Below, piece after piece: positions 55,781 to 63,903 of a stretch of DNA of 64,000 bases (position 1 is its first letter; the number at the start of each line of letters is the position of its first letter). A model generated the notes under the pieces. That model had not been told where the DNA came from. It worked only from the letters and a program-made list of their open reading frames with translations, and searched no databases. Origin of the DNA: Alphaproteobacteria bacterium (GTDB lineage Bacteria > Pseudomonadota > Alphaproteobacteria > UBA828); contig JAJDUK010000045.1 of NCBI GenBank assembly GCA_022826665.1, positions 43,503 to 107,502 of the forward strand. Direction: 5' to 3'. The position numbers and the translations under genes are program-made.

Positions 55781-58451
55781 GCAAGTCCGCTTCCTCTCCC
55801 CGAACGATGGCGGCCTGGGCCGCAGCGAGGCGCGCCACCGGCACGCGGTAGGGGGAGCAGGAGACGTAATCGAGACCGACCTCCTCGAAGAAGGCGATGG
55901 AGTCCGGATCGCCGCCGTGCTCGCCGCAGATGCCGAGCTTGAGGTCGGCGCGAGTTGCCCGGCCGCGGTCCCCGGCAACGCGGACAAGCTCGCCCACGCC
56001 GTCAGGGTCGATGGTGACGAAGGGATCGCGCGGCAGGACTCCTGCCCGCTCGTAATCGCCGACGAAGCTCGCCGCATCGTCGCGCGAGATGCCGAAGGTC
56101 GTCTGGGTCAGGTCGTTGGTGCCGAAGCTGAAGAAGGACGCGCTCTCGGCGATCTCGGCGGCACGCAGCGCCGCCCGCGGCAGCTCTATCATGGAGCCGA
56201 TCGCATAGGCGATCTCCGCGCCGGTCTCCTGTTCCACCGCCTCATGCACGCGCTCGATCGCCGCCTTGAGGATGTCGAACTCGCGCCTGGTCGCCACCAG
56301 CGGGATCATGATTTCGAGCTCGACCGGCTGCGCGCCGTCCGCCTCGGCCGCCGCTTCGAAGATGGCGCGCGCCTGCATCTCGTAGATCTCGGGGTAGGAG
56401 ATGCCGAGGCGGCAGCCACGATGCCCCAGCATCGGGTTGGTCTCGTGAAGCTGCGCGATGCGCGCGCGCAGGGCCTCGAACGTGACCCCGGCGGCCTGGG
56501 CGACGCCCGCGATCTCGGCATCGGTGCGGGGCAGGAACTCGTGCAGGGGCGGGTCGAGCAGGCGGATCGTCACCGGCAGGCCCGCCATAATGCGGAAGAG
56601 CGCGGCGAAATCCGAGCGCTGCGCCGGCAGCAGCTTGGCGAGCGCGGCGCGGCGACCGTCGGCATCCGCCGCCACGATCATCTCGCGCACCGCGACGATG
56701 CGCTCGTCGTCGAAGAACATGTGCTCGGTGCGGCAGAGACCGATCCCCTCCGCACCGAAGCGGAGCGCGGTCTCGGCATCGCCCGGCGTCTCGGCATTGG
56801 CGCGGACGCGCAGGCGCCGCGCGCGGTCCGCCCAGCCCATCAGGGTCGCAAAATCTTCGGAGAGCGCGGGCTCGATGGTCGGCACCGCGCCTTTCAGCAG
56901 CTCGCCGCTCGCGCCGTCGATGGTGACGACATCGCCCGCCGCGATCACAAGGTCGCCGGCCCGGCACTCCCGCGCGGCCTCGTCGATGCGGAGCGCGCCG
57001 GCGCCGGTGATGCAGGGGCGCCCCATGCCGCGGGCGACCACGGCGGCGTGGCTGGTCATGCCGCCCCGGCTGGTGACGATGCCCCTGGCGGCGTGCATGC
57101 CGTGGATGTCCTCGGGGCTGGTCTCGGTGCGGAGCAGGATGACGGCCTCGCCGCGGTTGGCGCGGTCCTCGGCCTCGTCGGCGTCGAAGACCACCTTGCC
57201 GCAGGCCGCACCGGGCGATGCCGGCAGGCCCCGCGCCAGCACCTGGCGCGGCGCTTCGGGATCGAGGGTGGGGTGGAGGAGCTGTTCGAGCGCGAGCGGG
57301 TCCACCCTCGTCAGCGCCTCCGCCTCGCTCACCAGGCCCGCGCCTGCCATGTCGACGGCGATCTTGAGTGCCGCCTTGGCGGTGCGCTTGCCGGCTCGCG
57401 TCTGGAGTATCCAGAGGGTGCCCTGCTGCACCGTGAACTCGACATCCTGCATGTCGCGGTAGTGGCCTTCGAGCCGGCCGAGCGCCGCCTCGAGCGCGGT
57501 GAAGGCCTCGGGCATGGCGCGTTCCATGGAGGGCGCGTCGGTGCCGCTCGCTTCGCGCGCGGCCTCGCTCACCGGCTGCGGCGTGCGGATGCCGGCCACC
57601 ACGTCCTCGCCTTGCGCGTTGACCAGGTACTCACCGTAAAGCGCCGCCTCGCCGTCCGACGGGTTGCGGGTAAAGGCGACGCCGGTGGCGCAGTCCTCGC
57701 CCATGTTGCCGAAGACCATGGCCTGCACCGTGACCGCCGTGCCCCACTCGGCCGGGATGCCGTGGAGGCGGCGGTAGGTGACGGCCCGCGCATTCATCCA
57801 TGAATCGAGGACCGCGCGGATGGCGCCCTTGAGCTGCGCGCGCGGCTGTTGCGGGAAGTCGCTACCGGTCTCGGTGCGGACGAGGGCCTTGTAGTCCTCG
57901 ATCAGGCGGGACCAGTCATCGGCCTCCATGTCGGTGTCGAGGCGGTAGCCGTGCGCTTCCTTCTCGCGCTCCAGCAGCTCCTCGAAGGCCCGGTGCTCTA
58001 CGCCGAGGACGACATCGCCGTACATCTGGATCAGGCGGCGGTAGCTGTCGTAGGCGTAGCGGGCGTCGCCGCTCGCGCGCGCGAGGCCATCCGCCGTCTC
58101 GTCGTTGAGGCCGAGGTTGAGCACGGTGTCCATCATGCCGGGCATGGACGCGCGGGCGCCGGATCGGACGGAGACCAGCAGCGTGCGGCCGGGGTTGCCG
58201 AAGCCTGCACCCGCGATCCGCTCGATATGGGCGAGGCCGGCTTCGATCTCAGCATCGAGGCCGTCGGGCAGCGCGCGGCTCCCGGCGTAGTAGGCGTTGC
58301 AGAGCGCGGTGGTGACGGTGAAGCCGGGCGGGACAGGCAGGCCGATGGCGGCCATTTCGGCGAGGTTGGCGCCCTTGCCGCCGAGCAGCGCGCGCATACC
58401 GGCGTTGCCGTCCGCGTCACCCCCGCCGAAGCGGTAGACCCAGCCGGCCAC
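55758..58451 (-). CDS. ppdK: Pyruvate, phosphate dikinase
   Basis: An 897-aa enzyme that interconverts pyruvate, ATP and Pi with PEP, AMP and PPi. The nucleotide domain begins GKGANLAEMAAIGLPVPPGFTVTT. The swivelling phosphohistidine is His468 in GGMTSHAAVVARGMGRP. The C-terminal barrel has GIGLCRTEHMFF, PMLGHRGCRLGI and SFFSFGTNDLTQ. Order glyQ-glyS-ppdK is usual in alphaproteobacteria. A 243-base spacer with REP-like hairpins separates it from glyS. Confidence 0.96.
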   Translation of the reverse strand: MAGWVYRFGGGDADGNAGMRALLGGKGANLAEMAAIGLPVPPGFTVTTALCNAYYAGSRALPDGLDAEIEAGLAHIERIAGAGFGNPGRTLLVSVRSGARASMPGMMDTVLNLGLNDETADGLARASGDARYAYDSYRRLIQMYGDVVLGVEHRAFEELLEREKEAHGYRLDTDMEADDWSRLIEDYKALVRTETGSDFPQQPRAQLKGAIRAVLDSWMNARAVTYRRLHGIPAEWGTAVTVQAMVFGNMGEDCATGVAFTRNPSDGEAALYGEYLVNAQGEDVVAGIRTPQPVSEAAREASGTDAPSMERAMPEAFTALEAALGRLEGHYRDMQDVEFTVQQGTLWILQTRAGKRTAKAALKIAVDMAGAGLVSEAEALTRVDPLALEQLLHPTLDPEAPRQVLARGLPASPGAACGKVVFDADEAEDRANRGEAVILLRTETSPEDIHGMHAARGIVTSRGGMTSHAAVVARGMGRPCITGAGALRIDEAARECRAGDLVIAAGDVVTIDGASGELLKGAVPTIEPALSEDFATLMGWADRARRLRVRANAETPGDAETALRFGAEGIGLCRTEHMFFDDERIVAVREMIVAADADGRRAALAKLLPAQRSDFAALFRIMAGLPVTIRLLDPPLHEFLPRTDAEIAGVAQAAGVTFEALRARIAQLHETNPMLGHRGCRLGISYPEIYEMQARAIFEAAAEADGAQPVELEIMIPLVATRREFDILKAAIERVHEAVEQETGAEIAYAIGSMIELPRAALRAAEIAESASFFSFGTNDLTQTTFGISRDDAASFVGDYERAGVLPRDPFVTIDPDGVGELVRVAGDRGRATRADLKLGICGEHGGDPDSIAFFEEVGLDYVSCSPYRVPVARLAAAQAAIVRGEEADLLKEDREG

Positions 58452-58505
58452 GGCTCAGAGTCCTGCGCCAGAAGAACGCACGAGCGGCACCAGCCTTTTA
58501 CCGCC

Positions 58506-58546
58506 ATGGCCGGCCCCCGGATCAAGTCCGGGGGTGTTCCGGCCAT
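58506..58546. repeat. REP-like hairpin, copy 1
   Basis: Outer stem ATGGCCGG/CCGGCCAT (58506-58513, 58539-58546) encloses inner stem CCCCCGGA-TCAAG-TCCGGGGG (58514-58534), with TGTT bulged on one side. The GGATCAAGTCC core matches copy 2 and an intergenic palindrome I recognise from other alphaproteobacteria. Confidence 0.75.
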
Positions 58547-58620
58547 CCACGTCGCGCACGCCCAGAGGATCACGCGCGCAGAATGCGGCCGCCACCCTCC
58601 GACGGATGTGGCCGGGATGG

Positions 58621-58643
58621 ATGCCCGGATCAAGTCCGGGCAT
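58621..58643. repeat. REP-like hairpin, copy 2
   Basis: ATGCCCGGA-TCAAG-TCCGGGCAT is a perfect 9-bp stem with the same loop and orientation as copy 1, about 108 bases away. The two lie between glyS and ppdK; the rest of 58452-58694 shows no gene. The pair may shield the glyQS message or separate expression of ppdK. Confidence 0.75.
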
Positions 58644-58694
58644 GACGAGATGGGGGACGCGGGAAGCGGTCATGTCCGTTTCCGGGCCACCGTA

Positions 58695-60785
58695 CTAGCC
58701 CTCGATCTTGGAGAAGTCGGCGACGCGGTCCAGCGTGCTGCGAATTTGCGAGAGCATCAGCAGCCGGTTGCGGCGCAGCGCGGGGTCTTCGCAGTTGACT
58801 GTGACGTTGTCGAAGAAGGCGTCTACCGGCTCGCGCAGTGACGCCATGATCCTCATGACGTCCTCAAAGTGCTCGTTCTCTAGCATAACACCGGCGGTCG
58901 CATTGGCATTGCTGATGCAACTGTGAAGCCTGCGCTCCTGCTCCTCGACCAGGAGACTCTTGTCGGCGATACCTTTGTAGGGCTGGCCGTCCTTCTTCTC
59001 CTCGATCCGCAGGATGTTGGCGGCGCGGCGGTAGGCGGTGAGCAGATTGGCGCCGTCGGGCTCGCCGAGGAAACGTGCGAGCGCGTCCACGCGGGCCAGC
59101 AGGCGCACCAGATCGTCCTCGCCGCTTACCGCAAACACGGCGCTCACTAGGTCGTGGCGCTCACCCTGATCTCGCAAGTGGACCTTGAGCCGGTCAGCGA
59201 AGAAGGCGAGCAGCGCGTCCTTCGTGGCCTCCGGCCCCGGTTGCTCGGGCAGCTCACCTTCGTAGCCGTCAAGAGCTTCCGTCAGCGCGTCTCGCAGCGA
59301 TAGACGCAATCTTCGTCCAGTGATGATGCGAATCACGCCGAGCGCGGCGCGGCGCAGCGCGAACGGGTCCTTGGAGCCCGTTGGCCGCTCGTCGATGGCG
59401 AAGAGGCCGGCCAGCGTATCCAGCTTGTCTGCAAGCGCCACGGCAATGCTCACCGCCAATTCAGGATACCGATCGCGCGGCCCTTGGGGCGTGTAGTGCT
59501 GGCGAATGGCGAGGCAAACCTCTGGCTTCTCAGGCTCTTCTTGCCGCTCTGCGTAGTAGCTTCCCATTATTCCCTGAAGGTCCGGAAACTCGCCCACCAT
59601 CTCGGTCACGAGATCGGCCTTGCAGAGACGGCCAGCCCGCGCCGCCAGATCAGCGTCTGCGCCTCCGATCCACTGGCAGAAGGTGCGCGCCAGCTTCTCG
59701 ATGCGCTCGGCCTTTCGTTTCATTGAGCTCATGGACCGGAGGTGGGCGTGGAAGACCACGCCCTCAAGCCGCGGCACGTGATCGGCCAGTGGTTGGCGCC
59801 TATCCTGCTCCCAGAAGAAGCGGGCATCGGCGAGGCGAGCGCGCAGAACTCGTTCGTTGCCGGCAACGACGACGGCGCAATCATCTTCAGTCTCGATATC
59901 GGCGACCATGACGAAGCGGGGGGCCGGCCGGTTGGCCTTATCGACTAAACCGAAATAGCGCTGGTGCTTGCGCATGGCCGAGCGCAGCACCTCGGGGGGC
60001 AAGTCCATGAAGCACTCGTCGAAGGTTCCCATCCGCACCACCGGCCATTCAACGAGGCCCGCGTTTTCTCTCAACAGCCAGTGATCCGAAGAGAAGTTGA
60101 GAGCTGCCTCTTTCGCCAACTCACTGGCATCGTCTGCGATCTTTTCCGCCCGGTCCGGAAAATTCAACATGACCTTGGATTGCTCAAGTATCTCCTCATA
60201 GTCTTTTGCATCAGCGACAGAGAGCGTCCCGGAAGAGAGGAAGCGGTGGCCGAGGGTGGTGCGTCCGCTCTCGACCGGGCCGAATCGGAAGGGCACCACT
60301 TCATCGTCCAGCAGGCAGAGGATCGAGCGGATCGGGCGCACCCAGCGCACGCCGCTATCGTCCCAGCGCATGGATTTGGGCCAGGAGACCGCGGCCAGCG
60401 CCTCCGGCAGTAGCTCGGCGAGCAGATCGGCGGTGGGGCGGCCCTTCTCCTGCGTCACCGCGAACCAGACCGGGCCCTTGGGTGTCTCCCGCTGCTCGCA
60501 GTCGTCCAGCGTGAGACCGGTGGACTTGAGGAAGCCCTGAATCGCCTTCTCGGGCGCATCGACGCGAGGACCCTTGCGCTCCACCGTGATGTCGGGCTGC
60601 TCCGCCGGGAGGCCGCGCACCAGCAGGGCCAGGCGGCGAGGCGTGGCGAAGTGCTCCGAGTTCTTGAACTCGAGCCGGGCGTTCTGGAGCCGGGAGCAGA
60701 CCTGCTTCTCAAGTTCACGCTCTCCGTCCCGCTGCATCCGCGCCGGGATTTCCTCGGAGAGCACCTCCAGCAGTAGGTCAGGCAT
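58695..60785 (-). CDS. glyS: Glycyl-tRNA synthetase beta subunit
   Basis: A 696-aa subunit of the alpha2beta2 GlyRS. It begins MPDLLLEVLSEEIPARMQRDGE, the family start, and has the HD-like and C-terminal anticodon/DALR regions (AFFADRLKVHLRDQG...RVDALARFL). It binds tRNA-Gly for the alpha subunit encoded three bases upstream. Parts of the middle (about 59.5-60.2 kb) have less GC-biased codons than the rest, without any break in the frame. Confidence 0.95.
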   Translation of the reverse strand: MPDLLLEVLSEEIPARMQRDGERELEKQVCSRLQNARLEFKNSEHFATPRRLALLVRGLPAEQPDITVERKGPRVDAPEKAIQGFLKSTGLTLDDCEQRETPKGPVWFAVTQEKGRPTADLLAELLPEALAAVSWPKSMRWDDSGVRWVRPIRSILCLLDDEVVPFRFGPVESGRTTLGHRFLSSGTLSVADAKDYEEILEQSKVMLNFPDRAEKIADDASELAKEAALNFSSDHWLLRENAGLVEWPVVRMGTFDECFMDLPPEVLRSAMRKHQRYFGLVDKANRPAPRFVMVADIETEDDCAVVVAGNERVLRARLADARFFWEQDRRQPLADHVPRLEGVVFHAHLRSMSSMKRKAERIEKLARTFCQWIGGADADLAARAGRLCKADLVTEMVGEFPDLQGIMGSYYAERQEEPEKPEVCLAIRQHYTPQGPRDRYPELAVSIAVALADKLDTLAGLFAIDERPTGSKDPFALRRAALGVIRIITGRRLRLSLRDALTEALDGYEGELPEQPGPEATKDALLAFFADRLKVHLRDQGERHDLVSAVFAVSGEDDLVRLLARVDALARFLGEPDGANLLTAYRRAANILRIEEKKDGQPYKGIADKSLLVEEQERRLHSCISNANATAGVMLENEHFEDVMRIMASLREPVDAFFDNVTVNCEDPALRRNRLLMLSQIRSTLDRVADFSKIEG

Positions 60786-60788
60786 GGC

Positions 60789-61661
60789 CTATCCCGACCC
60801 CGCCAGCCAGGCCTCGCAGCAGGCCTTGGCCAGCGCGCGCACGCGCCCGATGTAGGCCGCGCGCTCGACCACGCTGATCGCGCCCCGCGCGTCCAGCAGG
60901 TTGAAGAGGTGGCTCGCCTTCATGCACTGGTCATAGGCCGGCAACGCAAGCGGCTTGTCGCCCCCGAGCAGGGCGGAGCACTCGGCCTCCGCATCGTTGA
61001 AGTGGTTGCGCAGGCGGTCCACGTCGGCGTGCTCGAAGTTGAAGGCCGAGAACTCGCGCTCGGCCCGCAGGAACACGTCGCCGTAGACCGTGCCGTGGCC
61101 GTCCCAATCGAGGTCGTAGACGTTGTCGACGCCTTGGACGTACATGGCGAGGCGTTCCATGCCGTAGGTAAGCTCGACCGGGACCGGGTCGCAGTCGATC
61201 CCGCCCACCTGCTGGAAGTAGGTGAACTGGGTCACCTCCATGCCGTCGCACCAGACCTCCCAGCCGAGGCCCCAGGCGCCCAGCGTCGGGCTCTCCCAAT
61301 CGTCCTCGACGAAGCGGATGTCGTGGGCGCGAACGTCGATGCCGAGCGCGCCCAGGCTGCCGAGATACTGGTCCTGCACGTCCTCGGGCGCGGGCTTTAG
61401 GAGCACCTGGAACTGGTAGTAGTGCTGGAGCCGGTTGGGATTCTCGCCGTAGCGGCCGTCGCCCGGCCGGCGGGAGGGCTGGACGTAGGCTGTGCGCCAG
61501 GGCTCAGGGCCCAGGCTGCGCAGCGTGGTCGCGGGATGGAAGGTGCCGGCGCCGACCTCCATGTCGTAGGGTTGCAGGATGACGCAGCCGCGCTCCGCCC
61601 AATAGGCCTGCAGGCCAAGGATGAGCGACTGGAACGACCGGTCGCGACTGTTGGCGTCCAT
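60789..61661 (-). CDS. glyQ: Glycyl-tRNA synthetase alpha subunit
   Basis: A 290-aa class II catalytic subunit. It has [47 protein letters not shown], the usual N-terminal block, and [22 protein letters not shown]. It forms glycyl-adenylate and charges tRNA-Gly with GlyS. A candidate promoter lies in the 100-base gap between it and the small membrane-protein gene upstream. Confidence 0.96.
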   Translation of the reverse strand: MDANSRDRSFQSLILGLQAYWAERGCVILQPYDMEVGAGTFHPATTLRSLGPEPWRTAYVQPSRRPGDGRYGENPNRLQHYYQFQVLLKPAPEDVQDQYLGSLGALGIDVRAHDIRFVEDDWESPTLGAWGLGWEVWCDGMEVTQFTYFQQVGGIDCDPVPVELTYGMERLAMYVQGVDNVYDLDWDGHGTVYGDVFLRAEREFSAFNFEHADVDRLRNHFNDAEAECSALLGGDKPLALPAYDQCMKASHLFNLLDARGAISVVERAAYIGRVRALAKACCEAWLAGSG

Positions 61662-61695
61662 CGAAGGCCAGCGATTCGGGTGAATGGGCGGGCGG

Positions 61696-61724
61696 ACAAT
61701 GCCCCCCGCTTAGGCAGCGGTCAA
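61696..61724 (-). promoter_or_regulatory. Candidate glyQ promoter
   Basis: On the minus strand TTGACC (61724-61719), 17 bases, CATTGT (61701-61696). Good -35 and spacing, moderate -10. It would give a leader of about 28 bases before glyQ. A GC hairpin (CCCGC-GGCAACT-GCGGG) just upstream may end the small gene. Confidence 0.5.
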
Positions 61725-61761
61725 CCGCGCGGATGCCCCGCAGTTGCCGCGGGAGCGTGCG

Positions 61762-61914
61762 TTAGCGGCGGTTGTCGTCGATGTTCTGATGCTCCTCGTG
61801 CTCGAGCGGCTCCGCGGCCTTGGCCTTGGCGCGCACCCGGCCGATTGCCTTGAAGCCGAACCAGACGGCCGCAATCAGCACCACGAGGATTAGCAGCTTC
61901 ATCGGGCTGAACAT
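61762..61914 (-). CDS. Small single-pass membrane protein (50 aa)
   Basis: Too short for the ORF track. ATG 61914 opens MFSPMKLLILVVLIAAVWFGFKAIGRVR, one hydrophobic helix (about residues 5-22) followed by a basic stretch and a charged tail ending HQNIDDNRR. The codons have the strong G/C third-base bias of neighbours. It lies 100 bases upstream of glyQ on the same strand. Short proteins with this layout occur beside glyQ in other alphaproteobacteria, from memory. The function is unknown. Confidence 0.7.
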   Translation of the reverse strand: MFSPMKLLILVVLIAAVWFGFKAIGRVRAKAKAAEPLEHEEHQNIDDNRR

Positions 61915-62044
61915 GTCTCACGCTCCCGTCGAGCGGCACACCGCGCGGCACGGGCCGCCAGCGCGCCGTCCTGTTTGACGGTCACTCTGAAGCCCCCGCG
62001 CGGGCAGGTCAAGCGTTGTCTCGGAGTTGTGAACTGGGGCAGGA

Positions 62045-62782
62045 TTGACGCTGCACGAGCTAACAGCCATCGTCCGGCCCGTGCCTCCCGCCCTAAGTAT
62101 CGTGATTCCGACCCTCGACGCCGCCGGCATTCTCGGCGCGACCCTTGTCGATGTCGCGCCCGGCATCGACCGGCTGGAAGAGCGGGGGATCGAAGTCGAG
62201 GTCGTGGTCGCCGACGGCGGCTCACGGGACGGCACCGCCGACGAAGCCCGCCGCCACGGCGCGCGCGTGGTCGAGACGGAGGCCGGCCGCGGTCGGCAGC
62301 TTGCGGCCGGCGCGGAAGCGGCGGAGGGCGCGTGGCTGCTCTTCCTCCACGCCGACACGCGCCCCGCGGAGGGCTGGGACGACGAGGTGAGCGCCTATAT
62401 CGGTGCGCCCGGCAATGAGGGCCGCGCCGCCTGCTTCCGCTTCGCCCTCGACGACCGCGCCACCGCAGCCCGCCTGCTGGAGCGCATGGTGGCGCTGCGG
62501 TGCTGGTTGTTCGCGCTTCCCTATGGCGACCAGGGGCTCCTGATCCATCGCAGCCTGTATGAGGCGCTGGGCGGCTTCCGCCCGCTGCCGATGATGGAAG
62601 ATGTGGATTTCGTCCGCCGGATCGGCCGGCGGCGGCTCGCTTACCTGGCGACGCCGGCGGTCACCTCGGCCGTGCGCTTTCGCCGCTCGGGCTACCTGCC
62701 GCAGATGCTCCGCAATCTCTGCTGCCTGCTGCTCTTCTCCTTCGGCGTGCGGGCCGAGACGGTGGCGAGGCTCTACGGATGA
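62045..62782 (+). CDS. Family 2 glycosyltransferase (TIGR04283-like)
   Basis: A 245-aa GT-A glycosyltransferase. LSIVIPTLDAAGIL opens the fold, VVVADGGSRDGTAD binds the nucleotide, LLFLHADTRP carries the DxD-like metal motif, and MMEDVDFVRRI follows. This is the TIGR04283 group, named for arsenosugar-associated clusters, though many members have no arsenic context. The TTG start at 62045 is weak; GTG 62081 is an alternative. Its stop overlaps the next gene's ATG (ATGA). Confidence 0.82.
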   Translation: MTLHELTAIVRPVPPALSIVIPTLDAAGILGATLVDVAPGIDRLEERGIEVEVVVADGGSRDGTADEARRHGARVVETEAGRGRQLAAGAEAAEGAWLLFLHADTRPAEGWDDEVSAYIGAPGNEGRAACFRFALDDRATAARLLERMVALRCWLFALPYGDQGLLIHRSLYEALGGFRPLPMMEDVDFVRRIGRRRLAYLATPAVTSAVRFRRSGYLPQMLRNLCCLLLFSFGVRAETVARLYG

Positions 62783-63540
62783 GGCGCCACCTCGCGATCT
62801 TCGTCAAGGAGCCAAGGCTCGGCCGGGCCAAGGCGCGGCTCGCCCGCGATGTCGGGCACGGCGAGGCCTGGCAGTTCTATCGGAGGCTGGTGCGCCGGGT
62901 GCTGCCGCCGCTCGCCCGCGATCCGCGCTGGAGCGCGTGGCTTGCGACGACGCCCGACAGCTGGCGGGGGTGGGAGCCGTTCTGGCCCTTCGCCCTGCCC
63001 CACCTTGAGCAGGGCTCAGGCGATGTCGGCCAACGCATGCTGCGCGTCTTCCGCAGCCTGCCGCCGGGACCCGCGATCATCGTCGGCAGCAACATTCCGG
63101 GCCTCACGCCTGCCCACGTGGCGCGCGGCTTCGCGGCACTGGGCCGCGCCGACATGGTGCTGGGACCTGCGGAGGACGGCGGCTATTGGCTGATCGGGTT
63201 GGGGCCGCGGGCCCGCGCAATCGACCCCTTCCAGGGCGTGCGCTGGTCGAGCCCGTGGGCGCTCAGCGATACCGAGCGGGCGTTGCCGGCGGGGTTCAGG
63301 CTCGCGCTGGTCGACCGCCTTGCCGATGTCGACGACGGGGCCGCGTATTGGAATTGGCGTGCCCGCACGAGGGGGACTTCAGGCCCCTGCACTCGGGCGA
63401 GCGACTCTTTGCGTTTGCGCGCTCAGGCGAGTGAGTCGTTGATTTCGCGCACTCAGGCGAGTGCGACGCACTCGATCTCGATATCGAACTCCATCGGCCA
63501 GGACGCCATGGCGACGAAGGTCCTCGCCGGCGGGTCGTGA
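62779..63540 (+). CDS. DUF2064/TIGR04282-like glycosyltransferase with repeat-encoded tail
   Basis: A protein of 253 aa whose first 195 or so residues match the TIGR04282/DUF2064 group: LAIFVKEPRLGRAKARLARDVG, AIIVGSNIPGLTPAHV, LGPAEDGGYWLIGL. It is coupled to the TIGR04283-like gene by an ATGA overlap; the two families usually travel together. From residue about 205 the protein is translated from a 30-bp repeat (TRASDSLRLR, AQASESLISR, TQASATHS) and runs 88 bases into the 3' end of ridA on the other strand. The tail is probably not functional. Confidence 0.82.
   Translation: MRRHLAIFVKEPRLGRAKARLARDVGHGEAWQFYRRLVRRVLPPLARDPRWSAWLATTPDSWRGWEPFWPFALPHLEQGSGDVGQRMLRVFRSLPPGPAIIVGSNIPGLTPAHVARGFAALGRADMVLGPAEDGGYWLIGLGPRARAIDPFQGVRWSSPWALSDTERALPAGFRLALVDRLADVDDGAAYWNWRARTRGTSGPCTRASDSLRLRAQASESLISRTQASATHSISISNSIGQDAMATKVLAGGS
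63391..63480. repeat. 30-bp imperfect tandem repeat at the convergent ends of the glycosyltransferase and ridA
   Basis: Three 30-base steps begin ACTCGGGCGAGCGA (63391), GCTCAGGCGAGTGA (63421) and ACTCAGGCGAGTGC (63451); the third is similar only over its first 20 or so bases. Read on the minus strand, units 2 and 3 contain CTCGCCTGA, the ridA end and stop codon. The array looks like duplication of the ridA 3' end. Confidence 0.8.
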
Positions 63541-63845
63541 GGGAAGTAGCGCCCGTAGATCTCGTTCACGATCCGGTAGTAGGCCGCGTTGGTGACGAAG
63601 ACCTGGCACTTCACCACGCGGTCGAGCGAGGAGCCCGCGCTCTCCAGCGTGTGCTTCAGCACCTCCATCACCTGCTCGGTCTGCACGTCGATTCCGCCCT
63701 TCACCATCTGACCTGAATCGAGGTCGAGGGGCGGCAGGCCCGAGACGTAGAGGAAGCCGCCCGCGCGCACGCAGGGCGAGAGCGGCACGCCGATCTCGCG
63801 TATCACGTCTGAGAGCTTGGGGATCTCGACGATTTCCTTTTCCAC
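63453..63845 (-). CDS. RidA/YjgF-family protein
   Basis: A 130-aa Rid protein, possibly a reactive enamine/imine deaminase. Family features: FLYVSGLPPLDLDSGQMV, QTEQVMEVLKHTLESAGSSLDRVVKCQVFVTN, the key Arg in PPARTFVAM and Glu in DIEIECVALA. The start is GTG 63845, with AGGAGG five bases upstream. A 9-bp inverted repeat lies 23 bases before the start. Its stop falls inside the third unit of the 30-bp array. It may belong to a Rid subfamily other than RidA proper. Confidence 0.88.
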   Translation of the reverse strand: MEKEIVEIPKLSDVIREIGVPLSPCVRAGGFLYVSGLPPLDLDSGQMVKGGIDVQTEQVMEVLKHTLESAGSSLDRVVKCQVFVTNAAYYRIVNEIYGRYFPHDPPARTFVAMASWPMEFDIEIECVALA

Positions 63846-63867
63846 ATTCTCCTCCTCTTAGAGTTTG

Positions 63868-63890
63868 AATCATAAGCGTAACTTATGATT
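63868..63890 (-). promoter_or_regulatory. Operator-like inverted repeat upstream of ridA-like gene
   Basis: AATCATAAG-CGTAA-CTTATGATT is a perfect 9-bp inverted repeat in an AT-rich island. On the minus strand it contains TATGAT, a possible -10 for the ridA-like gene, with the AGGAGG site just downstream. Its size and symmetry fit a dimeric regulator of the GntR or LysR kind. Confidence 0.55.
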
Positions 63891-63903
63891 TGTGTGTTTT
63901 CTA

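Noticed and set aside
55587-57803. 738-aa plus-strand ORF over ppdK
   Set aside because: Long only because high GC removes stops; PpdK on the other strand is complete with its phosphohistidine.
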